From JAZREA01 sp045660545 (GTDB lineage: Bacteria > Bacillota > Clostridia > Monoglobales > Firm-18), in the NCBI GenBank assembly GCA_045660545.1, contig JAZREA010000002.1, forward strand, positions 1 to 64,000: a DNA stretch of 64,000 nt, written 5' to 3'. Numbering within the stretch: the first letter of the stretch is position 1; each line of letters starts with the position of its first letter. Of this stretch, positions 1 to 9,500 are shown one piece after another. The notes beneath the pieces are model-generated. The model worked only from the letters and a program-made list of their open reading frames with translations, was not told the DNA's origin and did not search any database. A program made the translations under genes and the position numbers.

Positions 1-3000
1 AATTGTCTCTTGTCCTACAAGCTGTCCGTCGAGGTAAACGCTGTGTACTGGTGCTGAAATGTCTGACAAATCGAACACGAAGTCGATTGTTACATAGCGG
101 TCGTACTTCATAGTCTTTGCCGGGCCTGTTGTTACAGTGCCCGAGCCACTTGTGTCGTCAACGGTCAATCCGCCGTTTGAAGTAACGTCAAGCTTGAGCG
201 CCTTTTTAGTGCTTCCGTAATAATATTCCGCCTTCATGGTCATTTTTGTGCTTAAAGTTTTGATTGCAGACGGATAATATACCTTATAGCGGATTCTTCC
301 GACAGGTTGGCTGGCGGAAAGTCCGGAAGGCTTACCTTCGCCGATATAAGTGGTTGAAGTCATAACCGTCTTAAGGTTAGTTATCTTCATGTCGCCGACT
401 TCAACGCCGGGGTAGCTTGTTAAATCTGCGCTGTTCGCTTCAACAAACGATTCGTGGTTGCCGTTTACAACATTTGAACCCATCCTGGTATTGGTGTCGG
501 CAACAAGACCAAATGTTTTGCTGAGTACTGTTACGGTATTACCGGGAACAAAACTGATAAGTGTTGTAATATTTTGATCTACCTGCTCGAACACGGCGTG
601 GAATATCTTGTTTGCAGTTATCGGTGTTTCTGCAACGTTAACAGCGGCGCCGCCTTCAGTTTCTGACCAGTGTGAGAAAAGGGCGTTTGCCTTTGTCGGT
701 GCTGTTTCAGGAACTGTTGCAAAACCACCGTGCAATACGCTCTGCTGTGCAAAGCTTACGCCATCTAACATAAAGGTTACAGAGTGGTTTGTAAGGCTGT
801 ATCTTGCGTACAAGCTGGTGTCAGCGACTATTCCCTGAGTAAAGTCAAAGCTTTCTGCCGCACCATCTTCATACCAGCCGATAAAGTCGTAGTTGTCAAC
901 TATCGGAGCAGAAATTGGGTCAATCGGTGTTCCTTCGACATACTCAACCGATGCGTAAAGTTCGCCGTCCTTGTTATAGAAAGAAACGGTGTGTTTTATA
1001 GCGTCGTATCTTGCGTATAATCTAATGTCTCTATCTATGCTCTGTGTAAAGTCAAAGCTTTCTGTAGCGCCTTCTTCATACCAGCCGATAAAGTTGTGGT
1101 GGTCAACTATCGGAGCAGAAATAGCGTCAACGGTCTCACCATCAGCAACATCGATTGTCTCATATGCTGCGCCGTAGCGGTCGCAGAAGGTAACTGTACG
1201 GTATACCAAGCCTTCTTCGCCTGATACAGTAAAGTTGTACTGCTTTGAATAGCCGATTCCGTCTACTGTAAAGTCTGCGTAAATGCAACCTTCTTTATTT
1301 AGCCTTGCATCACGGACAACCGTAACGTTTCTGCCGTTTACGACAGCGTTGGTGCCGTTGCCTCTCCAGGTTACTCCCTCTACTGTCGGAAGAGTAAAGC
1401 CTGTTGTAACATCGTCTCTTGTGTCTCCCTGTGCCAAATAAGAGTCGATATTTGAAGGCAATGTTGCAAAGAATGTGTTTTCGTTAGCTGTAAAGCTTGG
1501 TTCAACACTAAGGTCGACAGCGGACACTTCCAAAGTAGAGCCATTTTCGATTCTGTACAATACTTCGAAGAGTACTTTGTCGATGTATTTAACCGGCACA
1601 GTTGCGCCGGAAGCAGAGCCATAGTTTCCTGCAATTTTTATCGTAGAAGCGTCTGTATCTACTTCGTAAGTTAAGGTGGAAGGATGAGCCATAGTGTCAA
1701 CCTTAATTGATGTACCTGCTATTGGATTGCCAAGGTACCCAACCGCAGACACCTGTGTCTGCCTTACGTATCCGGGAGTCTTGTCGCCTTCTAAGCCAAT
1801 GTGTAAGTAAGCATTAGAAGAAAGATTCGTTACAAGGTTAAGGTCGTATGTAATGTCAACCTTGACTTTACCTTTATATTTGTCGGTGTAGAGTCTGGTT
1901 GCGTTATCCTTGTCTTCGTTTACAACGCCCTTACCAAATTTGTATGCCAAAACATTTGGGAAAGATGGCCTGTTTGTTGTTGTGTATCCCGTCTGGGTGA
2001 ACAAGAGATTGCCATCATCTGAAACACCAAACGTGCTGCCTGACTCGGCAGACATATACCAGCCATCATCAACGGCTTCCTCTTTGGTAGAGTAGCCCAT
2101 GGTTGCATCTTTTGCGTACACATATTTGGCATAAAGATTAACGTTATCATTAATCGGTGTTGTAAAGTCAAAGCTTTCTGCAGCGCCGTCTTCATACCAG
2201 CCGATAAACCTATGGCCTTCGAGCTGCGGAGCAGATATTGAATCAACAGTTGCGCCCGGAATTGCCTTTAACGTTGTGTAAACATTGCCGTATTTGTCGT
2301 AGAAAACAACTGCTACATCTGCTCTGTCAAGAACAAAGCCGTATCTCTTTGTATAGTTGATGTCGTCTACTACAAAGTCTGCATAAACATAAGCTGTATT
2401 ACCAAGTGTGTTTGGCAAAGTGATTGTAACTTCGTTGCCTTCAACCGATGTATACTCTCCGTCGCCCTTCCAGGTTACTCCCTCTATTGTCGGGAGAGTA
2501 AAGTCTGACTTAACCGCTGCCCTTGACTCGTTGTTTGCAAAGTAAGAGTCGAGGTTTGTCGGTAATGTCGCAAAGAACGCGTTTTCATCAGCAGTAAAGC
2601 TTGGTTTTACAGTAAGCTTTAAGTCGCTTACCTCTACTGTTGAATTGTTTTCAACCCTGTATAATATCTGGAACAAGAATCTGTCGATATATTTTATAGG
2701 AGTTGATATGGTTTTTGTAACGGAGCCATAGTTACCGGAAATCGTAAGCTCAGAAGTGTCTGTGTTTACTTCATATGAGAGAGTAGAAGGATGTGCCATC
2801 GTGTCTACTTTGCCTTGGCTTCCATCGTATCCGGTAAAATATGCATTCGCAGAAGCGCTGGTCTGCCTTACATATCCCGGAACTGCGTCTCCTTTAGGCC
2901 CTATAAGCATATATGGGCTGCTGGAACTTAGTTCCATTATAAAGTTGTGGTCAAATGTGGCGTCAACCTTAACTTTACCCTTGTACTTATCGGTTAAAAG

Positions 3001-6000
3001 TGCGGTTGAGTTAGTCGGGTCTTCCGATATAACGCCTTTTGCAAATTTGTATTGGAGGACGTTGGGGAAGCTTGTTACTTTTGTTGCCTGATAACCGCCC
3101 TGTGTGTACAAGAGGTTGCCATCAGATGTAACATCAAAATCTCCTCCGCCTGAGGTCGACATGCTCCAGCCGTCTGCAGTAGCCGCCGCCTTGTTAGCAT
3201 AATTCATTGAAGCCGCTGCCGAAGGCTCGCCCGCTTCAATAACAGGCTCGTCGCCAAAGTAGAAGTATCCGCCCTTTTTCTTAACATCAAGCGACATATC
3301 GCTCATAACCGTGGTTATAACCCTATCCCACGAGCCGGTAGTGAAAGTTGCCTGTGCTGCGCCAAATGAATTAATAGTCATGGCCTCAACATCGGCTTCG
3401 TCCATAGATGTAGACGACATTTCCAAAACGCCGTTATCACGTTTTGCAAACGAGAACGAGTCAACCTTAGAGGCTGTCTTAACTACATAACTACCGTTGA
3501 TTTTGTCGTTTTTAATATAACTTCCGTTCATCATAAAGCCGGAAACCACGTTGCCGTTAGCGTCAAGCTTTACAAGCATTGTAGATGCGTCTGTTATAAA
3601 GTCACCGAGTGTAACGCTTGCTTGTTTTTTGCTCTCGTCGCTTAAGTGGAAGTAATAATATGTGTTGTCTTTGCCCTTTGTTATGTTATTAATACGAATT
3701 TTCGCCGCATTAACATAGTCGGCACTATAAGCTGTTTCAACCTTTTCGGTTTCAACCTGTATGTTTTCGTTAGTATCGGTAGGAACAATAACTGTTGTAA
3801 ACCTACCCATACCTGTTTTTGACTTTAAGACCATTGCCTTTTCGCTGTTAACCATGCTTCCTGCAAGCTCTGAATATCTTGTGTTGACACGTCTTACTTC
3901 GTCAACTTCGTCATGCTCGACAGGAACAACCTTTACGTTAGGTTCGTTCGCAATGTTTGTCTGAATAGCAAATGTGTTATTGTTATACGTAAACTGTGCA
4001 CCCGGGTAGAAGTGCCAGTGCTGTGCGTATAGATTACTTTGTGTTGTGCTGTTTGGCACAATATAGTCGGAAACGATAAAGAAATTATCGTCGCGCTGGA
4101 AAAGAATGCTTCGACGAGCGTCTTTGTTAGTTGTGTACGCTGTTGTGCCGTATTCTTTAAAGTCGTGAATCTTGTTTGATTCAAAGCCCAACTGATATCC
4201 TCCGAGGCCGTATTCTATTGTGTCGTAAGAAGTGTTTGTTCCTGTTGTAAGGAAGTCTTCTATATCGTTTACGGTAACAAGGTTGTGCTGTACTGGTGAA
4301 CCGTTATATTCCTTCCAACCGTCCGAGGTAATAACGCCGTAACCCGGGTCTACCAACAAGAACTTGCCGTACGCAAACATAGAGAACGACAAAGCGTCCT
4401 TATGTCTGTGCGAAGCCTTGTCAGACAGCTGGTTTGTAAACGAGAGCATTGTGTCGTTTACGCCCCAACCTGTACGGAACATTGTCTTCATACCGTCCCA
4501 GTAATGTGTTGTCGCGTGTTCCGGCATATATCCCTCTTGACCGTCCGTTGCTAAATATGCAAGGCCAGGGTCATCAAACAAGTTAAAATTATACCACGTC
4601 TTGTAGTACGAAGTTCTTGGTGAATATGCACTGCAGTCGTCCTGCTGGTTAAACGCACCATAAGGGCCCTTGGCATATACCAAAGTCATGACGGTATTAT
4701 AAACACCTTCCATGGCCTCGTCTGTTAACGGAGAGTCGTGGCCTGTCTCTATAGATGTAGAAAGAAGGTCTGAAAAAGTGCCAAGAATAGTTGTAACATA
4801 GTTAAACGGCAACTCGATACACATACCATCCTCAAAGGTTACAGAACCAATTACACGCGAGTTCTCGCTACGTAACTTTTCAAGCCATTCGTCGTGTGTA
4901 GCAACCTCTGGGAATCTTGAAATAAAGTTATAAACAGAACCAGTAGAGTATGTTGCCCAGTTGTTGGCAGCAACGCCAAAGAACTGGTAAACCTGTACGC
5001 AGGACATTAAGTACATGTTCTTAACCATAGCAACAAAGCGTGTAGGTGTCATGTACTCGCTGTCGATAACGTTTGAGATACCCTCTACCTGTTTACTAAC
5101 ATGACCTGACATATCAAGCGAGTCCATACAGTCGTAGTCACAACCAAGCGCGCTGATAAGACCCATCTCGTATCTTAAATAGTTATAAGCAAAGGCTTCG
5201 TTTGCGCCGCCGTCAAGTTTCTTGTACGCGCTGGCAAGTCGGTTTGCCTCGTAGCCTCTCCACTGACTCGACTTGGCAACGATCGGGGAAGTACGTCTGT
5301 TCCACCAAAAGTCCCAATACTCAGCGTCGTTGTATGACCACCAAAGCAAGTCGGGCACTTTGTTCCAGCACGCCTCGTCTTCAACAAAAGCTGTGTTCTT
5401 GTGCCACTCGAGGGAAATTTCCTTTGGATAGCGGTCCTGGTTAGTTCTCGCGCGTAGCTTCATGACAACGGACGTTACATTAAGTGATGTTGTAATTTTG
5501 CTTGTGTCGAAGATAATCATTGTACGATATGTGTCGTCTGTGCTATATGCCAAGCCACCCGAATCCATTGCTCCTCCGGTCAGCTCTGTGCTTCCGCCGT
5601 GTTCTTCAATCTTTAATGTATCTTCAAGACCATAGTTAGTGTCCGCGTACGAACCGCCGCGAACGTAAAAGTCCATTATAACAGGGCATTCTATCACTCT
5701 ACCGTTTGATGTTGTAACCTCTAAGACAGGAGTGTAGTCCGACTCTTTTGAGCAAATCTCTGTCTGGGTGTAGAACTTATCTGCCGAAGAAAACATAACG
5801 TTAAACTCGTCATACTCCTGGAGGTTAGACACGCCGGGGCTATCGGTAATATCTACGCTGATATCTTCCCAGTCGTCGGGGTCAGAGCTTGCGTTATATG
5901 GCACGGTAAAGATTCGCATAGCATTACCAAGGTCTTTATGGTTAACAAATATGTTTCTTGCAAAATTCTCAAGCAAAGGTCTTGCTTGTGAGCTTGTGTT

Positions 6001-6426
6001 GCTGGCCACAACTCTTTGCGGCAACAAGACCTTGTAGTAGTTAAGGAGTTCTTCCTTTGCCAGTTCATAGTTTCCTGTCTTTGCGGCATTCTCAACAGCC
6101 GCAAGATCGGGGTACTCTGAATACAAAAAGTATGGCTCTGTTGTCCAACTTTGTGTGCTATCGTTCCATACGCCAAAGAAATCTTCATCAGTAATGTCCT
6201 GTGGGTCAATGTCGTAAAGCGGATAGTGGAAATAGTCTATATTACCATCCTCGTCTATAGGGGGAGTGTAATAATAAACCGGGTCGTCAGTTGGACCCAC
6301 AATCTGTAAGTTTGTCGCGCCTTGTCTGTAATCGGCAAAAACCGCACCTGCCGGCATGGACAAAAGAATCGAAATGGCTAAACACAAGCCTATTATCGAT
6401 TTGAGAAGTTTTTTTGTTTTAGACAT
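1..6426 (-). CDS. Secreted heparinase II/III-type polysaccharide lyase, multi-modular (C-terminus beyond window)
   Basis: Open frame of 2142 codons from ATG 6426 (GGAGGG Shine-Dalgarno) to the window edge, with no stop seen. Residues 1-31 form a signal peptide (KKLL, hydrophobic run, SMPAGAVFA). About 235-350 resembles a DNRLRE-type beta domain (FYVRGGSYAD, IIFDTSKI). About 390-620 is alpha-helical and carries an NNW motif near 487, as in alpha/alpha-toroid lyases. About 650-870 matches the heparinase II/III C-terminal domain (HRHKD at 673-677, then LLVDPGYG). Two copies of a beta-sandwich plus Ig-like module follow (about 1073-1366 and 1442-1738), interleaved with InlB/Flg_new repeats (FIGWYEDGAAESFDF). 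From about 1945 it carries a module also present in the next gene upstream. Known for the family: cleavage of uronic-acid polysaccharides by beta-elimination; the substrate here is not determinable. It is probably the last gene of the operon starting near 15.5 kb. No SLH anchor is visible within the window. Confidence 0.85.
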   Translation of the reverse strand, partial: MSKTKKLLKSIIGLCLAISILLSMPAGAVFADYRQGATNLQIVGPTDDPVYYYTPPIDEDGNIDYFHYPLYDIDPQDITDEDFFGVWNDSTQSWTTEPYFLYSEYPDLAAVENAAKTGNYELAKEELLNYYKVLLPQRVVASNTSSQARPLLENFARNIFVNHKDLGNAMRIFTVPYNASSDPDDWEDISVDITDSPGVSNLQEYDEFNVMFSSADKFYTQTEICSKESDYTPVLEVTTSNGRVIECPVIMDFYVRGGSYADTNYGLEDTLKIEEHGGSTELTGGAMDSGGLAYSTDDTYRTMIIFDTSKITTSLNVTSVVMKLRARTNQDRYPKEISLEWHKNTAFVEDEACWNKVPDLLWWSYNDAEYWDFWWNRRTSPIVAKSSQWRGYEANRLASAYKKLDGGANEAFAYNYLRYEMGLISALGCDYDCMDSLDMSGHVSKQVEGISNVIDSEYMTPTRFVAMVKNMYLMSCVQVYQFFGVAANNWATYSTGSVYNFISRFPEVATHDEWLEKLRSENSRVIGSVTFEDGMCIELPFNYVTTILGTFSDLLSTSIETGHDSPLTDEAMEGVYNTVMTLVYAKGPYGAFNQQDDCSAYSPRTSYYKTWYNFNLFDDPGLAYLATDGQEGYMPEHATTHYWDGMKTMFRTGWGVNDTMLSFTNQLSDKASHRHKDALSFSMFAYGKFLLVDPGYGVITSDGWKEYNGSPVQHNLVTVNDIEDFLTTGTNTSYDTIEYGLGGYQLGFESNKIHDFKEYGTTAYTTNKDARRSILFQRDDNFFIVSDYIVPNSTTQSNLYAQHWHFYPGAQFTYNNNTFAIQTNIANEPNVKVVPVEHDEVDEVRRVNTRYSELAGSMVNSEKAMVLKSKTGMGRFTTVIVPTDTNENIQVETEKVETAYSADYVNAAKIRINNITKGKDNTYYYFHLSDESKKQASVTLGDFITDASTMLVKLDANGNVVSGFMMNGSYIKNDKINGSYVVKTASKVDSFSFAKRDNGVLEMSSTSMDEADVEAMTINSFGAAQATFTTGSWDRVITTVMSDMSLDVKKKGGYFYFGDEPVIEAGEPSAAASMNYANKAAATADGWSMSTSGGGDFDVTSDGNLLYTQGGYQATKVTSFPNVLQYKFAKGVISEDPTNSTALLTDKYKGKVKVDATFDHNFIMELSSSSPYMLIGPKGDAVPGYVRQTSASANAYFTGYDGSQGKVDTMAHPSTLSYEVNTDTSELTISGNYGSVTKTISTPIKYIDRFLFQILYRVENNSTVEVSDLKLTVKPSFTADENAFFATLPTNLDSYFANNESRAAVKSDFTLPTIEGVTWKGDGEYTSVEGNEVTITLPNTLGNTAYVYADFVVDDINYTKRYGFVLDRADVAVVFYDKYGNVYTTLKAIPGATVDSISAPQLEGHRFIGWYEDGAAESFDFTTPINDNVNLYAKYVYAKDATMGYSTKEEAVDDGWYMSAESGSTFGVSDDGNLLFTQTGYTTTNRPSFPNVLAYKFGKGVVNEDKDNATRLYTDKYKGKVKVDITYDLNLVTNLSSNAYLHIGLEGDKTPGYVRQTQVSAVGYLGNPIAGTSIKVDTMAHPSTLTYEVDTDASTIKIAGNYGSASGATVPVKYIDKVLFEVLYRIENGSTLEVSAVDLSVEPSFTANENTFFATLPSNIDSYLAQGDTRDDVTTGFTLPTVEGVTWRGNGTNAVVNGRNVTVVRDARLNKEGCIYADFTVDGIGYSKQYNFTVSGEEGLVYRTVTFCDRYGAAYETIDVADGETVDAISAPIVDHHNFIGWYEEGATESFDFTQSIDRDIRLYARYDAIKHTVSFYNKDGELYASVEYVEGTPIDPISAPIVDNYDFIGWYEDGAAESFDFTQGIVADTSLYARYSLTNHSVTFMLDGVSFAQQSVLHGGFATVPETAPTKANALFSHWSETEGGAAVNVAETPITANKIFHAVFEQVDQNITTLISFVPGNTVTVLSKTFGLVADTNTRMGSNVVNGNHESFVEANSADLTSYPGVEVGDMKITNLKTVMTSTTYIGEGKPSGLSASQPVGRIRYKVYYPSAIKTLSTKMTMKAEYYYGSTKKALKLDVTSNGGLTVDDTSGSGTVTTGPAKTMKYDRYVTIDFVFDLSDISAPVHSVYLDGQLVGQETI
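838..1145 (-). repeat. Tandem InlB/Flg_new-type repeat units in the lyase gene
   Basis: Two adjacent units with a period of 207 bp (69 codons) begin with the same 17-base core at 839 and 1046. A third copy lies near 2162. They encode FIGWYE-type repeats. The near identity at DNA level suggests recent duplication or gene conversion. Confidence 0.8.
1215..3215 (-). repeat. Duplicated beta-sandwich plus Ig-like module (about 290 aa per copy) in the lyase gene
   Basis: The copies span roughly 3215-2330 and 2100-1215. Both encode the ordered motifs SFPNVL, TDKYKGKVKV, GYVRQT, VDTMAHPSTL, FFATLP and LP-IEGVTW. One InlB-type repeat separates them. Boundaries are estimated by eye. Confidence 0.8.
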
Positions 6427-6463
6427 TTCGTTTCCCTCCATGTAGTTGATAAAGGTGTTTGCG

Positions 6464-6485
6464 TGCGGCGGAGCCTTCCGCCGCA
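6464..6485 (-). other. Intercistronic GC-rich hairpin before the lyase gene
   Basis: Perfect 9-bp stem (TGCGGCGGA/TCCGCCGCA) with a 4-nt loop, between the 2062-aa SLH gene and the lyase gene. No U-run follows on the minus strand, so it is more likely an mRNA processing or stability element than a terminator. Confidence 0.6.
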
Positions 6486-6516
6486 GCAAACTTAAATGTT
6501 TCTTACTTATTAGTAA

Positions 6517-9500
6517 TTATTTTTGAGCACTCTCACAGAGCTTAATCATTGCATCAATTACCTTTGCTGCTTCAGCTCTTGTAAGGTTGTTCTTAGGACT
6601 AAACGCACCCTCATAACCTGCGATGAGTCCGAGGTTTCTCATAGCATAAACTGCGTCGTATGCGTAGTTAGAGATGCTCTTGTCATCAGTGAATGCAGGT
6701 GATTTAGTGTCAAGCTCAAATCCGAGAGCCTGAAGGTTTCTGGAAATCAAAACTGCCATGTCCTGTCTGGTGATGTTCTGACCTATACCAAAGGCGCTTT
6801 CTGTAACACCCATTACGATTCCGTTTGCCTTAGCATTCAAAACGTAAGGAGTATACCATGCGTCGTCAGCTACGTCGCCAAACTCGTTTTCATAGTCTTT
6901 AAGTTCGATTCCGGATGCAAGAACAAGCATCTTGACAAACTGTTCTCTTGTTACATAATCAGTTGGGTTGAACGAACCCTTGCCGTCACCGGAAACGATT
7001 CCAGCTTTTGTAAGGTTTATAACAGCTTCTGCATACCAAGCATCATCTGCTACGTCAACGTAACCTGATGCATTGCTTGTTGAAGGAGCAACTGTTTCTC
7101 CACCGAAGAACTCTGTTCCAGGTACAATTGCGTCAACCTTGTTGCCGCCTGCGCCGCCTGCACCGCCAGCACCGCCAGCACCGCCGCCGTTACCGCCAGT
7201 GTTGCCGCCTACGATTTCAGGACCGCTGCCTGCTGCGTTGCTGCCGTCTACGTACAATTCAAAGGTTCTGCTCTTTGTTGTACCCTCAGCTGTTGCTGTT
7301 AATGTAACTGTTGTTCCGTTTTCAGGCTTTGTGAATGTACCATCGTTCGCGATGATTTCCGGATGAGATGATGTCCAGATGAAGTGTGTGGAGTTAGGAC
7401 CATATTCCGGCAATGTAATATCGTCGGTAGGTCTGATTGTAGAAAGTACAATTGACTGCAAGTCTATGTCAGCAAGTTCATCAGCAGAAGCGATAATGTA
7501 AGCTCTGATTTCTCTGATGATTACAGAAAGTGCAGAACACTTTTTAACTGTAAATCTTACATACTGAGTAGTAACTTTTTCATCAAGAGTGATGAGTGAG
7601 CTTGTAGGCTCGCTTGTAATTGTGCCACTCTTAACTTCTGTCCAATTACGGTTGTCGGTTGAAGTTTCAACCTTATATGCGTCAACACCTTCAGCATTTA
7701 CATAGATCATGTTAAATGTCTTGATAGAGCCAAGATCCAATGTGATGTAACGGTCGCTTGAGCTTGTTCCGTTCATTTCATACTCTGTTGTAATGTTGTT
7801 ATCAACAGCATTTTCCTTCGGCTTGGAAGCAGTAGGTACAGAGTTTATAGCAACTGCTGCGTTAGCAAATACGTTTCTTTCTACGTTACAGTCAACGTAA
7901 ATGTTGTTAACATATGTCTTTGATACCGCACCCTTTGTAAGAGTCAGGTCAAAGGTTGTGAATGATGGTACAGTGTTGCTAAGAAGTATACCCTCGTCAC
8001 TCAAAACAGCCGGGTTTCCTGAATGCCATGTAGCAACAGCGCCGGTAATTGTTCTTGTAAGAGGAGTCAAGCTGTTTCTTACATAACCTTCTGCAACTTC
8101 GTTAAAGTAGTTTATGTTGTCAACGTTAACGTCAAGTGCTGTGTATCCTTCAGCGGCAACATTAAGGTTGCTGATTGGCAATGCAGCATCAGTAAATTCG
8201 ATTGAAGCTAAGTCTGCAACACCTCTGTTGAGGTTGATGTAGTCATCAACAAATACATCGTTAATTCTGATTGCAACTTTGCCTGCTGCAGGCATGTATT
8301 CAAGCTTAACGTTTACTGTCTCGCCGGAGGCAACCGGTACAGCGTTTCCTAACGAACCTGCGCACTTAAACGCAATACCTTCGCCGGAAAGAACCATGTT
8401 CATAGCTGTATTTCCGTTTGAATCCTTGATTAGCGCGTTGCCGATTGCACCGTTGTTTGTATAGTTAAAGGAAATAGTTGTGTTTCCTTTTACCTTGATG
8501 TTTGACTGTCCGCCAAGTGTAATTGTAGCCTTCTTATCTGCTTCAACTGCAGCCGACTGGTACAATGTCTCCATCGGAGCACGTGCCTTAACAACAATGT
8601 TGATCGGGAGACTGTGGATACCCTTTGTAGCTGTAATTGTTACAGGTGTATCGTTAGTAATAAGTACGTTTTGTATCTTACCGTCGTTGCCTATTATGTC
8701 GGTGTTTGAAGAAGTCCATACAACACCTTCAATCTGTGGCAAGTTAAGGTCGTATGTTACTGCTAAATAGCTCTGGTTTGTAATTGCAGCAATCTTGCTA
8801 AAGTCGTATTCAGCAAGAAGGTCCTCGTTTGTAGTCGCAGGGATTGAAACGTGGAAATCCTTACGTACAGTAACAGGATACTCTGCAGAAGCGTTAGAGA
8901 TATAAGCAGAAATTATTACATCCTTTGGTTCAGACGCCTGGTAAACCTTACCGGAGTCAACTCTGATTTGGTCAGAATTTGAAGCCCACTCAATAGCATA
9001 GCCACTGATTGTTGAAGGCAATTCGTTGATAGAACCTACAAGGCTTGCAGGAGTGCTTGTAATTGCGCTCATTTCAAGGCCTTCTGCCGCAGTTAAAACT
9101 GCTTCTTTCTCAACAATTTCCATCGGCTTAAGCTCGGAAACTTTGATGTCCTTAACCAATACATAGTCGTCTTTTTCGTTGTTGTTGTCAAGTGTTACAC
9201 GAAGAGTGTTGAACATCTTGAATTCGCCATCACCAAATGGGTTTGTAAATGTAATCGGCGGGTTAGTAAGCAAGATGTCGCCATCGTATAGTGTAAGTTC
9301 GTTTTTAGCTGTGTTAATTCTGAACTTCAAGTTCTTAAGCTCGCTTGGGTCAGAGTGGATAAGTACAGTCTCTGCTTTCTCAGGAGTTGGATAATATGTG
9401 AGAACCTGGCCTCTTCTCTCTGAATAATCTACGCTTGCAACAGAGTAGAACTTGTTGCCAACGTTGTATCCAAGAGCGATTGAAGCCGGAGCTGCTGACG

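Noticed and set aside
7140..7200. Short GC-rich tandem (GCCGCC-like) repeats resembling a CRISPR
   Set aside because: They are codon repeats of the Gly-rich linker, with no regular repeat-spacer alternation.
7068..7366. Proline-rich plus-strand ORFs
   Set aside because: They are the complementary reading of the Gly-rich (GGA)n linker in the 2062-aa protein.
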